Shown: positions 8,501 to 15,886 of the stretch, piece after piece
Layout of the letters: each line of letters starts with the position of its first letter
Position numbering within the stretch: the first letter of the stretch is position 1
NCBI GenBank assembly: GCA_024102795.1
Contig: JAGFJK010000327.1
Location: 1 to 46,306 of the forward strand
DNA: 46,306 nucleotides
Direction: 5' to 3'
DNA from: Pirellulaceae bacterium
GTDB taxonomy: Bacteria > Planctomycetota > Planctomycetia > Pirellulales > Pirellulaceae
Notes under the pieces: model-generated
Database searches by the model: none
What the model was told of the DNA's origin: nothing
The model's input: the letters and a program-made list of their open reading frames with translations, nothing else
Program-made: the position numbers and the translations under genes

Positions 8501-8790
8501 CGCACCTGGGTGTCCTCCAGCGCCGCCAGGATCTGGCGGGCCTCCAGGTGGCAGGAGGCGGCCAGCGACCGGGCCGCATCGCCCCCGTGCCGCCGCAGCC
8601 GGGCGCCGACCAGATGATCCACCGCCAGCCGGTCGGACTCCTCGATCCAGCCGCCCTCCACCAGGATTTCGGCCAGCGGCCGGTTCTTGGCCGCCGCCCA
8701 ACGACCGCACGCCTCCGCAAACCGCTCGGCGTCGATCAACTCGGCCTGGAACGCCAGCACGCCGAACAGCAGGTTCCGGTCAGTATCCAT
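5548..8790 (-). CDS. Ser/Thr protein kinase with membrane segment and TPR domain
   Basis: 1080 residues from the ATG at 8790, chosen over an in-frame ATG at 8844 because GAGGGAG lies just upstream and MDTDRNLLFGVLA is a typical planctomycete kinase N-terminus. The kinase domain has a GGLGRV loop (about 134), catalytic lysine in DVALKEL (K154), HRDLKGSN and a DWG form of DFG (VLDWGLAK), then GTPGYMSPEQ. It should be active, unlike the kinase-like protein at 1-1675. A membrane segment (TLVTSAAALLLTALVGVSLG) separates the kinase from about 550 residues of tetratricopeptide repeats, which probably lie outside and bind partners. It is the first gene of an operon with the ECF sigma factor (4-bp overlap). 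Confidence 0.9.
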   Translation of the reverse strand: MDTDRNLLFGVLAFQAELIDAERFAEACGRWAAAKNRPLAEILVEGGWIEESDRLAVDHLVGARLRRHGGDAARSLAASCHLEARQILAALEDTQVRQSLAEWSTDSGEPMVATLVHPLEASARYVRSRVHAQGGLGRVWVARDRHLGRDVALKELLPQRAGSAELSARFVAEARITGQLQHPGIVPVYDLVAADEGERTAYYTMRFVGGRTLSEAIRSYHQQAQASGRDRLQLRDLLGVFVSVCNAVAYAHARGVTHRDLKGSNVVLGDFGEVIVLDWGLAKARGEADTASGETESAAGGQPRVQLADVGADQTQRGRVLGTPGYMSPEQAQGRHDQVGPASDIYSLGAVLYEILVGEPPFHAGSAEDILRQVVADTPAAPRSRWVQCPPALNAICLKALEREPAQRYATAIELADDVRRWLADEPVSVYAEPLVQRLARWSRRHRTLVTSAAALLLTALVGVSLGLVAVKREQLKTEQARQRAETNQQLARGAVDRFLVQVSSNVLLNEPGLQALRRQLLESAVEYFQQIADNAQGDPAARIDLATAYGRQAQLRFELGEIEKAFELNERARTLLMPPEGQQIRDGTQLTYMAMTYHNQATFHSAVGDWAKAAHCFQLALEMRSKLVEFNPDNAELRRLLAADYTGVGANLQETGQFTEALAAYEKARQLLEVTGGENYYPEQYQSDRSNVLHNLALIYRELNQVGVSREAFDEVIRQQRQLLERNPGDLHLSNHLIRSLVERAILQQHYQGQLESARDGYLEALDMARTLSRQNPLVGEFRRNIAAISNNLGAVHQQLGSPDQALQALREAIAAWRELIGDSPLNREYHAGLCDSLGTLGDLYRQRAEFQLGLDSFAEGARVMQALRDSHPDVPRYAVRHAMLTSSIGLTYMNQARWEEARLQFRKVVDGLNALRQTVDEPAVLESMYLQALLGLAEATSRTGQHEQALEYFRQGLELAPAEQQVVWSIYQAVAVIRQGDYQRGLGMMENLAPPAGDPAAWAHELACIHALAASRAAADDPAQAARLTERALELLADARQSGYYDQPLPRHFLRVNPDLDILRDRPEFQELQRAIEP

Positions 8791-8890
8791 CGCAGGCTCC
8801 CTCAGTGCACAGGTGACTCGGCCCGCCAGCTTACCGCAATCCACCGGCTCATTTCAAAAAAAGTTTTTCGGTGTCGGGCAGGCATCGGGT

Positions 8891-9480
8891 GGCCTGCTAA
8901 AACGAGCTGGGGCAGCCTGGTGATTTGCCGGGCGAGATCCGTTCCATGCCTATCTGGCTGTCTCCCCGATTTCGAGATCGTTCAGCTCTTGAGTTGTCTT
9001 GCTGAGGGAAACTTGGACGGCTTCCGCTTCGGCGAGCGCTCCCCCCTGGAAATCCCTCTGGCCCCCTCCCCGGCTTCCGGGGAGGGTTGGGGAGGGGCTC
9101 TTGTGCGCCCTGTTATGATGCCGCTGGCACCCGATGGAATCACCCAACATCTGTCACACTCAAGAATTCAGCTCCTCAAATTGGTGCTCGACTCGTCCAA
9201 AATCCGCGCCCCGCGACTGGCCACGTGCGAACTGAGCGAATGGCTTTGTTCCATAGTCCCGCAGGCCCCTCCCCAGCCCTCCCCGAAGCGGGGAGGGGGC
9301 CAGAAGTATTGTGAGGGGGGCTCGGCGAAGTCGAGCTGACCATTGGTTCATCATTCCAAGTTCGATACCCCAAACAACTCAAGAGCTGCACGATCTCGAA
9401 GCCGGGGCGGGAGCCAGACGGGCATGGAACCGATCCCACCCGAAAGCTCTCCCGGCTGCACAGCCACTTTTTAGCAGGCC
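8891..9480. repeat. Long inverted-repeat element, complete copy (copy 1)
   Basis: The ends are GGCCTGCTAAAA at 8891 and its near-complement TTTTAGCAGGCC ending at 9480. Inward, both arms share GGTTCCATGCC, a CTTGAGTTGT block (complement ACAACTCAAG at the right), a GCGAGCGCTCCCCCC block, and a GC-rich hairpin CCCCTCCCCGG...GGGGAGGG. The unique centre (about 9110-9265) is AT-richer. Arms run to roughly 200 bp each with mismatches. No transposase is encoded, so it looks like a MITE-like or large REP-like element. It fills most of the gene-free stretch 8791-9655 between the divergent kinase operon and the giant protease gene. Other copies: 19970-20628, 27296-27825, 33590-34070, 39378-39607. Confidence 0.8.
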
Positions 9481-9487
9481 AGGCGTC

Positions 9488-9535
9488 GGGTGTGCGAGAA
9501 ACAGCGGGCTGACGCCCGCCGCTCGCCAAAATTTT
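9488..9535. repeat. Solitary hairpin repeat related to the 82-bp array
   Basis: AGAAACAGCGGGCTGACGCC and the following CGCTCGCC are the reverse complement of the core of the 82-bp units at 1709-2075, including the GGGC/GCCC stem. The rest of 9536-9655, up to the start of the giant gene, shows nothing recognisable. Confidence 0.6.
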
Positions 9536-9655
9536 TCCGGAGCGTGTCACAGCGGACTGCCAAGGGCCTATTCGGGGGCAAAGTGAGGCGCCCGTCAACC
9601 TCGCCAGTACGGGAATCCTTCACCCCCCCAGTCACCTTGTTCGAGGCCCATAACG

Positions 9656-12600
9656 ATGACCAGCCGCCACCCCATCAGCCGCCCCCTGTCACCCTGCCAC
9701 CACGCCAGCCGCCGCCCCTCCAGCCGCCGCCGCTCCCGCTCGGCGTCCCCCCGCCCCGGGATGCTGTTCGAGTCCCTGGAGGCCCGGCAGTTGATGGCCG
9801 CCGACTTCGACCTGCCCTCGCCCTTCGCCCACGACACCCACGACCACGGCGACCATCACCACCATGCAGCCGAAATGGGGCACGTCGACGCGGGCTTCGA
9901 GCGGCATGCGGTCGACGGCCAGGAACATTCGTTCTACGCGGACCCCTACTGGGCCACCGACGAGCGGCCGGAGCCCAGCGTGCTTGGTCCGCAGCGCGCC
10001 GGCCATCCGCTCAGCAGCGTACCCCGCCTGAACAGCAACCCCAGCGCCGGCGTCACCTTGTACCTGGACTTCGACGGCCACTACGAACCCACCTGGGGCA
10101 CGTTCCGCAACGTCCTGACGCCCGCCTGGGACATGGACGGCGACCGCACGACGTTCAGCGACGCCGAACTCACCGCGATCACCAACATCTGGCGGCGCGT
10201 CGCCGAGGACTACGCTCCGTTCAACGTCAACGTCTCGACGGTCGAGCCGTCCAGTTTCGCCAACGGCGTCAGCCTGCGAGCGGCGATTGGCGGCAGCTAC
10301 CGCGACTGGTTCGAACCGCAGGGCGGCGGGCCGGCCGGCGGCGTCGGATACGTGAACAGCTTCACCAGCGCGATCCCCAACGTGGTCTACGCGTTCACAA
10401 TCGATCCGGAAGACACCGCCGAAGTCACGTCGCACGAACTGGGGCACGGTCTGGGGTTGCATCATCAGAGTGCCTACAACCAGTCGGGACAAAAGGTTGA
10501 GGAATACTATTCGGGCAACAGCGTCTGGGCCCCGATCATGGGGAACAGCTACAACAAGACGGTCACCACCTGGTACAACGGCCCGAACTCCCAGGGTCCC
10601 AACAACTACCAGGACGACATGGCGATCATCGCCGGGCAGCTGAACGGCTTCGGCTATCGCCAGGACGACCACCCCAACACGCCCGGCACCGCTCGCCCCT
10701 TGACGGTCAGCGGCAGCACGGCCACCGCGCAGGGCATCATCGAACGCATGGACGACGTGGACGTCTTCTCGTTCGGCTTTGACGGCGGCGAGATAAGTCT
10801 GCAGGTTTCTCCCCTGGCCGCCGGACCCAACTTGAACATCCACGTCACGCTGCGCGACTCCAATGGCCAGGTGGTCACCAGCGGCGATCCGCAGGACTCG
10901 CTGGGCGCCGTGATCACCGGCACCTTGTCCGCGGGCAATTACACGCTGACCATCGCCGGCAGCGGCCAGTACGGCATCGTCGGACAATACGCGATTGAGG
11001 GCAGCGGCGCGTTCCGCAGCAGTGGCGGCGGTGGTGGTGGTGGTGGCGGGACGGGCAACACGGGCCGCATCGACGGCCGCGTCTGGAACGATACGGACGG
11101 CGACGGCAACTTCGACAGCAACGAGCAGCCGCTGGCCGGCTGGACCGTCTATCTGGACCAGAACAACAACGGCCAGCTCGACAGCAGCGAGACGCGCTTG
11201 ACCACGGCCAACGACGGCAGCTACTCGTTCCAGGGCCTGGCCAACGGCCGCTACTACGTTGGCCATCTGCTGCCCCAGGGCTGGGAACAGACCTATCCGC
11301 GGCTGAGCAACGCGGCCGCCCGCGGCATCGACGCCGTCGATTCGGAACAGTACCGGCAAGTGGCCAGCCGGGGGCAGGCGACCGGCGGCGGTTCGAGCCT
11401 GCACGTGCTGGCCGATGACACGCCGGCGCACGGGCACCTGCAGGCTCCGCCGGAAGCCACCAACCAGGCGGAATCCAACCACGACACGATCGACCTGGCG
11501 CGAGCTGAATTCGAACGCATCGTCGGCGGCAACGAGGCGACGCCCGGCGAGTGGCCCTGGATGGTTTCGGTGCAGTACGTCGACCAGCAGAACCAGGCTT
11601 CGCATTTCTGCGGCGGCAGCCTGATCGACGACCAGTGGGTGCTGACCGCGGCCCACTGCGTGAAGAATATCCCGGTTGGCGGCGGTCAGACAGTCAACCT
11701 GGACGAATCCCAGTTGCGAGTCATCCTGGGACGCCATGCACTCGGCAGCGGCCAGGGCGAAACGCGCGGCGTGACGCAAATCATCGCCCATGCCAACTAC
11801 CAGAACACCGTCAACGGCTCGGACATCGCCCTGCTGCGGTTGGACTCGCCGTCGCAGCAGCCCGTCGTGCGGCTGGCCAGCGCCGCCGACCAATCGCTGT
11901 TCGCCCCCGGCCGCCAGGCCACCGTCACCGGCTGGGGCGCCTTGACCCAAGGCGGCTCCAGCCCCGACCGCCTGCAGGAAGTGGTCGTGCCGATCGTCTC
12001 GAACCAGACCGCCAACCAGCCGCAGGCCTACGGCGGCCTGATCAGCGATTCGATGCTGGCCGCCGGTTACTCGCAAGGCGGCCGCGACTCCTGCCAGGGC
12101 GACAGCGGCGGCCCGCTGGTGGTCGCCGACGGCAGTGGCGGTTTCGTCCAGGCGGGCATCGTCAGTTGGGGCGAAGGCTGCGCTCAGCCCGACAAATACG
12201 GCATCTACACCCGCGTCGCCTCGTTCTACGACTGGGTCGACTCGCGGATCCCCGGCGGCCTGGGCGGCGACGACGGGGGCGGCGGGTCGGGCGGTGGCGA
12301 AACCAGCGGCGACGTGATCTGGGTGCTGGACATCGGCGAAGTGCAGCACTGGGTGGGCGCCGACTTTGGCGATCGTCCCACCAGCCAGCCATCGAACGAT
12401 CCGCCCGACGCCGTCAACGATCGCTACGACCTGCAGAACGGGCAGACGCTGAACGTCTCGGCCGCCAGCGGCGTGCTGGCCAACGACCGGGACCCTGACG
12501 GCGACGCGCTGAGCGTTTTGTCGCTGGTCACCGACGTCCGCCACGGGACGCTCACCCTCCGCACCGACGGCAGCTTCACCTACCAGCACAACGGTTCGGG

Positions 12601-15600
12601 CCAAAGCGACTCGTTCGTCTACCGCGTCAGCGACGGCCAACTGCAGGACGATGCCACGGTGACGCTGAGCGTGCAGGCCGAGCCACCGAGCGACGGCCCG
12701 TTCCAGGTCGTCCGCGGCGTGAGCTCCGAAGTGCATCCGACGGCCGGCGGGACGGTCCGCGTGCCGCTGCGATACGACGTGACCGACGGCGACAACACGC
12801 TGACCGGACTGACGCTGCGAGTGCATTACGATTCGTCGAAGCTGCAGTTCAGCGAACTGTCCGGGGCGCTGGCCGGGTTCAACTCGCACCAGGTGCACGA
12901 GGACCGCAATGACCTGGATCGCGATCCGGCCACCGACCGCTTCGTCAACCTGCTGTGGGCCGACCTGAACGGCAACTGGCCCAACACGGCCTTGCCCGCC
13001 GACCTGGTGACGGTGGTCTTCGCCCTGCAAGGCACGCTGAACAGCGGCGCGAGCACGCCGATCCGTTTCACCGGCGAAAGTTCCGTTTCGCACGACTTCC
13101 GCGGCGAGCCGATCGAGGTCACGGCCGGTCCGGCCATCACGCTGGACATCGACGGCGACGGAACCTTGCGGGCCTTGAGCGACGGCATTCTGGCGATCCG
13201 TTACCTGGCGGGCTTCAGCGGCGAGGCGCTGACGCGCGGCGCCGTGGGCAACGGAGCAACTCGCGCCACGGCCGACGACATCATCGCCTACCTGGACGCC
13301 GGCCGCCAATCCATGCTGGATGTGGACGGCAACGGTTCGGCCAGCGCATTGAGCGACGGGATCCTGCTGCTGCGTTACCTGGCGGGCTTCAGCGGCTCGG
13401 CACTCACCGGCGGCGCCGTGGCCCAAGGCGCGTCGCGCGACGAGGCGTCGGAGATCATCGCTTTCCTGGACGGCTTCCGGGGGCCGGCGTCGGCACTCCA
13501 GCGGCTCAGCGACTCGCTGCTGGCCGCCGCCTCGGCCGCCTCGCAAAACATCACTCCCTCGCCGGCCGAACTGCAAGCCGCCGCCGGCGACCTGGTTCAG
13601 TTCGACGTCCGCTACGATACCAGCAACGCGCAGCGGACGGCCGGTCTGACCCTGCGGATGCACTTCGATTCGTCCAAGCTGCAGTACCGCGAACTGACCA
13701 ACCTGCTGGGCAGCGGCAGCGCCGGCCAGCAAGTCAGCCACGATACGCGCGACCTGGACAACGATCCCAGCACCGACCGCTACGTCAACCTGCTGTGGGT
13801 CGACATCAACGGTAACTGGCCCGCCGACCTGCCCGCTCGCCTGTTCACCGCCAACTTCCTGGCCACGGAACAGTTGGGCGACGGCACTCGGGTGAATTTC
13901 ACGGGCGAGTCGGCGATCGGCTTCGAGCTGGACGTGCAGTCGGTGGCCATCGACGGCCGTTCGGCTCCGGCCGCCGAGCAGTTCGTCAGCGGCAGCCAGT
14001 CGCAGCTCAGCGCCGCGCCGGGCGGCGTGCTGGACGTCGGCGTGCAATACCAGTCGCCGCAAGCCGCCCAGGGACTGGGACTGCGGCTGCACTTCGACTC
14101 GTCGGCCTTGACCTTCCAACAGTTCGAGGGCCTGCTGCCTCACGGTCTGATCGCCACGCAAGGTCCGCAGGCCGACAGCCAGGACTTCGACCACGATCCG
14201 GCCACCGACCAATTCGTGACGGTTGCCTGGGCCGACGTGCTGAACGGCAACTGGCCGGGACAGGCCGGTGTGACCAGTCTGTTCACGGCCCGCTTCGAGG
14301 TGTCTGAGCACGCCGCCGCCGGCTCGAGCACTGCCATCCGCTTCAGCAGTTCGTCGCACGACCCGCGGCAGACGTTTGCCTCGGAACCGATCAACGTGCA
14401 GTTCGCCAGCCCGGCCACGCTGGACGTGGACGGCAACGGCGTGGCCGACGCGCTGAGCGACGGCATGATGATCGTCCGCTACCTGTCCGGCGTCCGCGGC
14501 GACGCGCTGGTGCTGGGCACGGCCGATCCCCAAGGCACGCGGATCACCGCCGCCGAGGTCGAATCGTATCTGGCCGGAGCGCGCAGCTCGATGCTGGATG
14601 TCGACGGCAACGGCGCCGCCGACGCCGCCACGGACGGCAACCTGATTCTGCGCTACCTGTTCGGATTCCGCGGCCCGTCGCTGGTCACCGGCCTGCCGCT
14701 GGCCGGCTCCCGCACCACGGCCGACCAGGTGGCTGATTTCCTGGACCAGTTCCAGCCCGACTCGCCAGGCGCGACCACGGCAACGGGTGACGACGCCGCT
14801 CAGCAACTGACCACCTCGCCCGCACGCTGGGAAGCCGCGCCAGGCGAACGGATCGAGTTGCAAGTGGGCTACGATCAGGAAGCCGGCGGCCAGCCCGCGT
14901 CCGGACTCGGCCTGCGACTGCATTACAACTCGGCCGACCTGCAACTGGAGTCCGTCCGAGGTACGTTGGACAACAACCTGGTGGCCGTGGGACAGCCGCA
15001 GGCCGACGACCTGGACCACGACCAGGACCCCGCAACTGATATGTACGTGCTGGTCGCCTGGTCCGACACGCAGCAAGGCCGCTGGACCAGCGGCGAGCTG
15101 ACCGAACCGTTGCTGACCGCGTCGTTCCTGGCCAGCGACAGCTTCCGCGGCGAGACGCGAGTCAGCCTCAGCCGCAGCTCCGGTCCCCTGGGATGGGATC
15201 TGCAGTCCGAAGGCGCCGAAGTGCGTTCACTGCATGGCTGGACGAACCCGATGCAGTCGGTCGACGTAAACGGCGATGGCAAGGTGACCCCCGTCGACGT
15301 GCTGCACGTCGTCAACGCCATCAACTCCCAAGGCTCCGGCCTGCTGCCCGAACTGCGGCGGCGAGGCGACGCGCTGCTGGACGCCAACGGCGACGGACGG
15401 CTCACGCCCGCCGACGCCCTGAGCGTGATCAACCACTTGAACAGTGGCGGACGGTCCACGCCGCTGGTGGCCGCGGGGTCGATCGCCGGCGAGGGCGAGC
15501 GGCACCAGGTGGTGGCGACGGACCTGGCTGGGCAGCCCAACCATCTGCCGCCGTCGGACCTCCCGGCAATGGACCGCGCCCGAGCCCAGCGCGAACAACT

Positions 15601-15700
15601 GTTCAGCCAGTTGGCGGTCGCTCCGGCCGACGAGGACCAGCAACTGGACGATCTCCTGGATCTGATCGCTGCGGACGTGGCCACCGGCGAACGTGCGTAA
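9656..15700 (+). CDS. Giant secreted dual-protease protein with cohesin-like and dockerin-type repeats
   Basis: 2014 residues. N-terminus: a basic Arg/Ser-rich leader, then FESLEARQLMA, the planctomycete LExRxLLA-type export motif. Domains in order: metzincin-like protease with HELGHGLGLHH (H260, E261, H264, H270); a pre-peptidase C-terminal-like domain (about 338-450); a glycine linker; an SdrD B-like domain (about 470-560); a trypsin-fold S1A protease starting at RIVGG (621-625) with triad H667, D723, S817 (GDSGGP); a glycine linker; a cadherin-like tandem repeat (about 915-1008); four cohesin-like repeats (near 1011, 1296, 1440, 1715), with EF-hand-like pairs (DVDGNG...LSDG) after the first and third. 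Two dockerin EF-hands lie at about 1867-1930 (VDVNGDGKVTPVDVL, LDANGDGRLTPADAL), followed by an acidic Leu/Asp-rich tail. Both proteases look catalytically intact. Inference: a cell-surface or secreted proteolytic enzyme, possibly self-activating by cleavage after R621. The ATG at 9656 has no strong RBS. Confidence 0.88.
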   Translation: MTSRHPISRPLSPCHHASRRPSSRRRSRSASPRPGMLFESLEARQLMAADFDLPSPFAHDTHDHGDHHHHAAEMGHVDAGFERHAVDGQEHSFYADPYWATDERPEPSVLGPQRAGHPLSSVPRLNSNPSAGVTLYLDFDGHYEPTWGTFRNVLTPAWDMDGDRTTFSDAELTAITNIWRRVAEDYAPFNVNVSTVEPSSFANGVSLRAAIGGSYRDWFEPQGGGPAGGVGYVNSFTSAIPNVVYAFTIDPEDTAEVTSHELGHGLGLHHQSAYNQSGQKVEEYYSGNSVWAPIMGNSYNKTVTTWYNGPNSQGPNNYQDDMAIIAGQLNGFGYRQDDHPNTPGTARPLTVSGSTATAQGIIERMDDVDVFSFGFDGGEISLQVSPLAAGPNLNIHVTLRDSNGQVVTSGDPQDSLGAVITGTLSAGNYTLTIAGSGQYGIVGQYAIEGSGAFRSSGGGGGGGGGTGNTGRIDGRVWNDTDGDGNFDSNEQPLAGWTVYLDQNNNGQLDSSETRLTTANDGSYSFQGLANGRYYVGHLLPQGWEQTYPRLSNAAARGIDAVDSEQYRQVASRGQATGGGSSLHVLADDTPAHGHLQAPPEATNQAESNHDTIDLARAEFERIVGGNEATPGEWPWMVSVQYVDQQNQASHFCGGSLIDDQWVLTAAHCVKNIPVGGGQTVNLDESQLRVILGRHALGSGQGETRGVTQIIAHANYQNTVNGSDIALLRLDSPSQQPVVRLASAADQSLFAPGRQATVTGWGALTQGGSSPDRLQEVVVPIVSNQTANQPQAYGGLISDSMLAAGYSQGGRDSCQGDSGGPLVVADGSGGFVQAGIVSWGEGCAQPDKYGIYTRVASFYDWVDSRIPGGLGGDDGGGGSGGGETSGDVIWVLDIGEVQHWVGADFGDRPTSQPSNDPPDAVNDRYDLQNGQTLNVSAASGVLANDRDPDGDALSVLSLVTDVRHGTLTLRTDGSFTYQHNGSGQSDSFVYRVSDGQLQDDATVTLSVQAEPPSDGPFQVVRGVSSEVHPTAGGTVRVPLRYDVTDGDNTLTGLTLRVHYDSSKLQFSELSGALAGFNSHQVHEDRNDLDRDPATDRFVNLLWADLNGNWPNTALPADLVTVVFALQGTLNSGASTPIRFTGESSVSHDFRGEPIEVTAGPAITLDIDGDGTLRALSDGILAIRYLAGFSGEALTRGAVGNGATRATADDIIAYLDAGRQSMLDVDGNGSASALSDGILLLRYLAGFSGSALTGGAVAQGASRDEASEIIAFLDGFRGPASALQRLSDSLLAAASAASQNITPSPAELQAAAGDLVQFDVRYDTSNAQRTAGLTLRMHFDSSKLQYRELTNLLGSGSAGQQVSHDTRDLDNDPSTDRYVNLLWVDINGNWPADLPARLFTANFLATEQLGDGTRVNFTGESAIGFELDVQSVAIDGRSAPAAEQFVSGSQSQLSAAPGGVLDVGVQYQSPQAAQGLGLRLHFDSSALTFQQFEGLLPHGLIATQGPQADSQDFDHDPATDQFVTVAWADVLNGNWPGQAGVTSLFTARFEVSEHAAAGSSTAIRFSSSSHDPRQTFASEPINVQFASPATLDVDGNGVADALSDGMMIVRYLSGVRGDALVLGTADPQGTRITAAEVESYLAGARSSMLDVDGNGAADAATDGNLILRYLFGFRGPSLVTGLPLAGSRTTADQVADFLDQFQPDSPGATTATGDDAAQQLTTSPARWEAAPGERIELQVGYDQEAGGQPASGLGLRLHYNSADLQLESVRGTLDNNLVAVGQPQADDLDHDQDPATDMYVLVAWSDTQQGRWTSGELTEPLLTASFLASDSFRGETRVSLSRSSGPLGWDLQSEGAEVRSLHGWTNPMQSVDVNGDGKVTPVDVLHVVNAINSQGSGLLPELRRRGDALLDANGDGRLTPADALSVINHLNSGGRSTPLVAAGSIAGEGERHQVVATDLAGQPNHLPPSDLPAMDRARAQREQLFSQLAVAPADEDQQLDDLLDLIAADVATGERA

Positions 15701-15741
15701 AGCTCGCGGCAACCAGTGGACTGATTGGCGGGGTGAAGCGC

Positions 15742-15769
15742 AAGGCCCGGAGGCGATCCTCCGGGCCTT
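15742..15769. terminator. Bidirectional hairpin terminator
   Basis: A perfect 12-bp stem (AAGGCCCGGAGG, loop CGAT, CCTCCGGGCCTT) lies 42 bases after the giant gene stop. Its symmetric A/T ends allow it to serve the convergent DUF1552 gene as well. Confidence 0.8.
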
Positions 15770-15885
15770 GTCAGTTGTCAGCAGTCAGTTGTCAGTTTGC
15801 AATCCGCAATCCGCAATCCGCAATTTGCAATTTGCAATTTGCAATTTGCAATTTGCACTCCGACCTCCGCACTCCGACCTTCGCA
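15770..15885. repeat. Heptamer tandem repeats (GCAATTT/GCAATCC) with GTCAGTTGTCA units
   Basis: Nine seven-base units run from 15799 to 15861: three GCAATCC, five GCAATTT and one GCACTCC. They are preceded by repeated GTCAGTTGTCA units and followed by a doubled CCGCACTCCGACCT-type unit. Related arrays lie at 17237-17300 and about 33705-33732. They resemble the short tandem repetitive heptamers known from cyanobacteria; function unknown. Confidence 0.85.
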
Positions 15886-15886
15886 T

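Noticed and set aside
7453-9339. A 628-codon plus-strand frame running through the kinase and the inverted-repeat element
   Set aside because: It overlaps the kinase domain in antisense and then reads the repeat; no domain or RBS.
9689-15076. A 1795-codon open frame on the minus strand opposite the giant protease gene
   Set aside because: It is the antisense shadow of a GC-rich coding sequence. The plus-strand translation has recognisable catalytic motifs and domains, while the antisense product is low-complexity Val/Arg/Gly/His-rich with no motif.
9656-15700. Cellulosome scaffoldin
   Set aside because: Cohesin-like and dockerin-type repeats are present, but there is no cellulose-binding or glycoside hydrolase domain and no neighbouring dockerin enzyme. 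The protein is protease-centred.
15799-15861. CRISPR or origin iterons in the heptamer array
   Set aside because: Units are only 7 bp, contiguous and AT/GC mixed, with no dnaA, repA or cas gene nearby; it is a simple tandem repeat.
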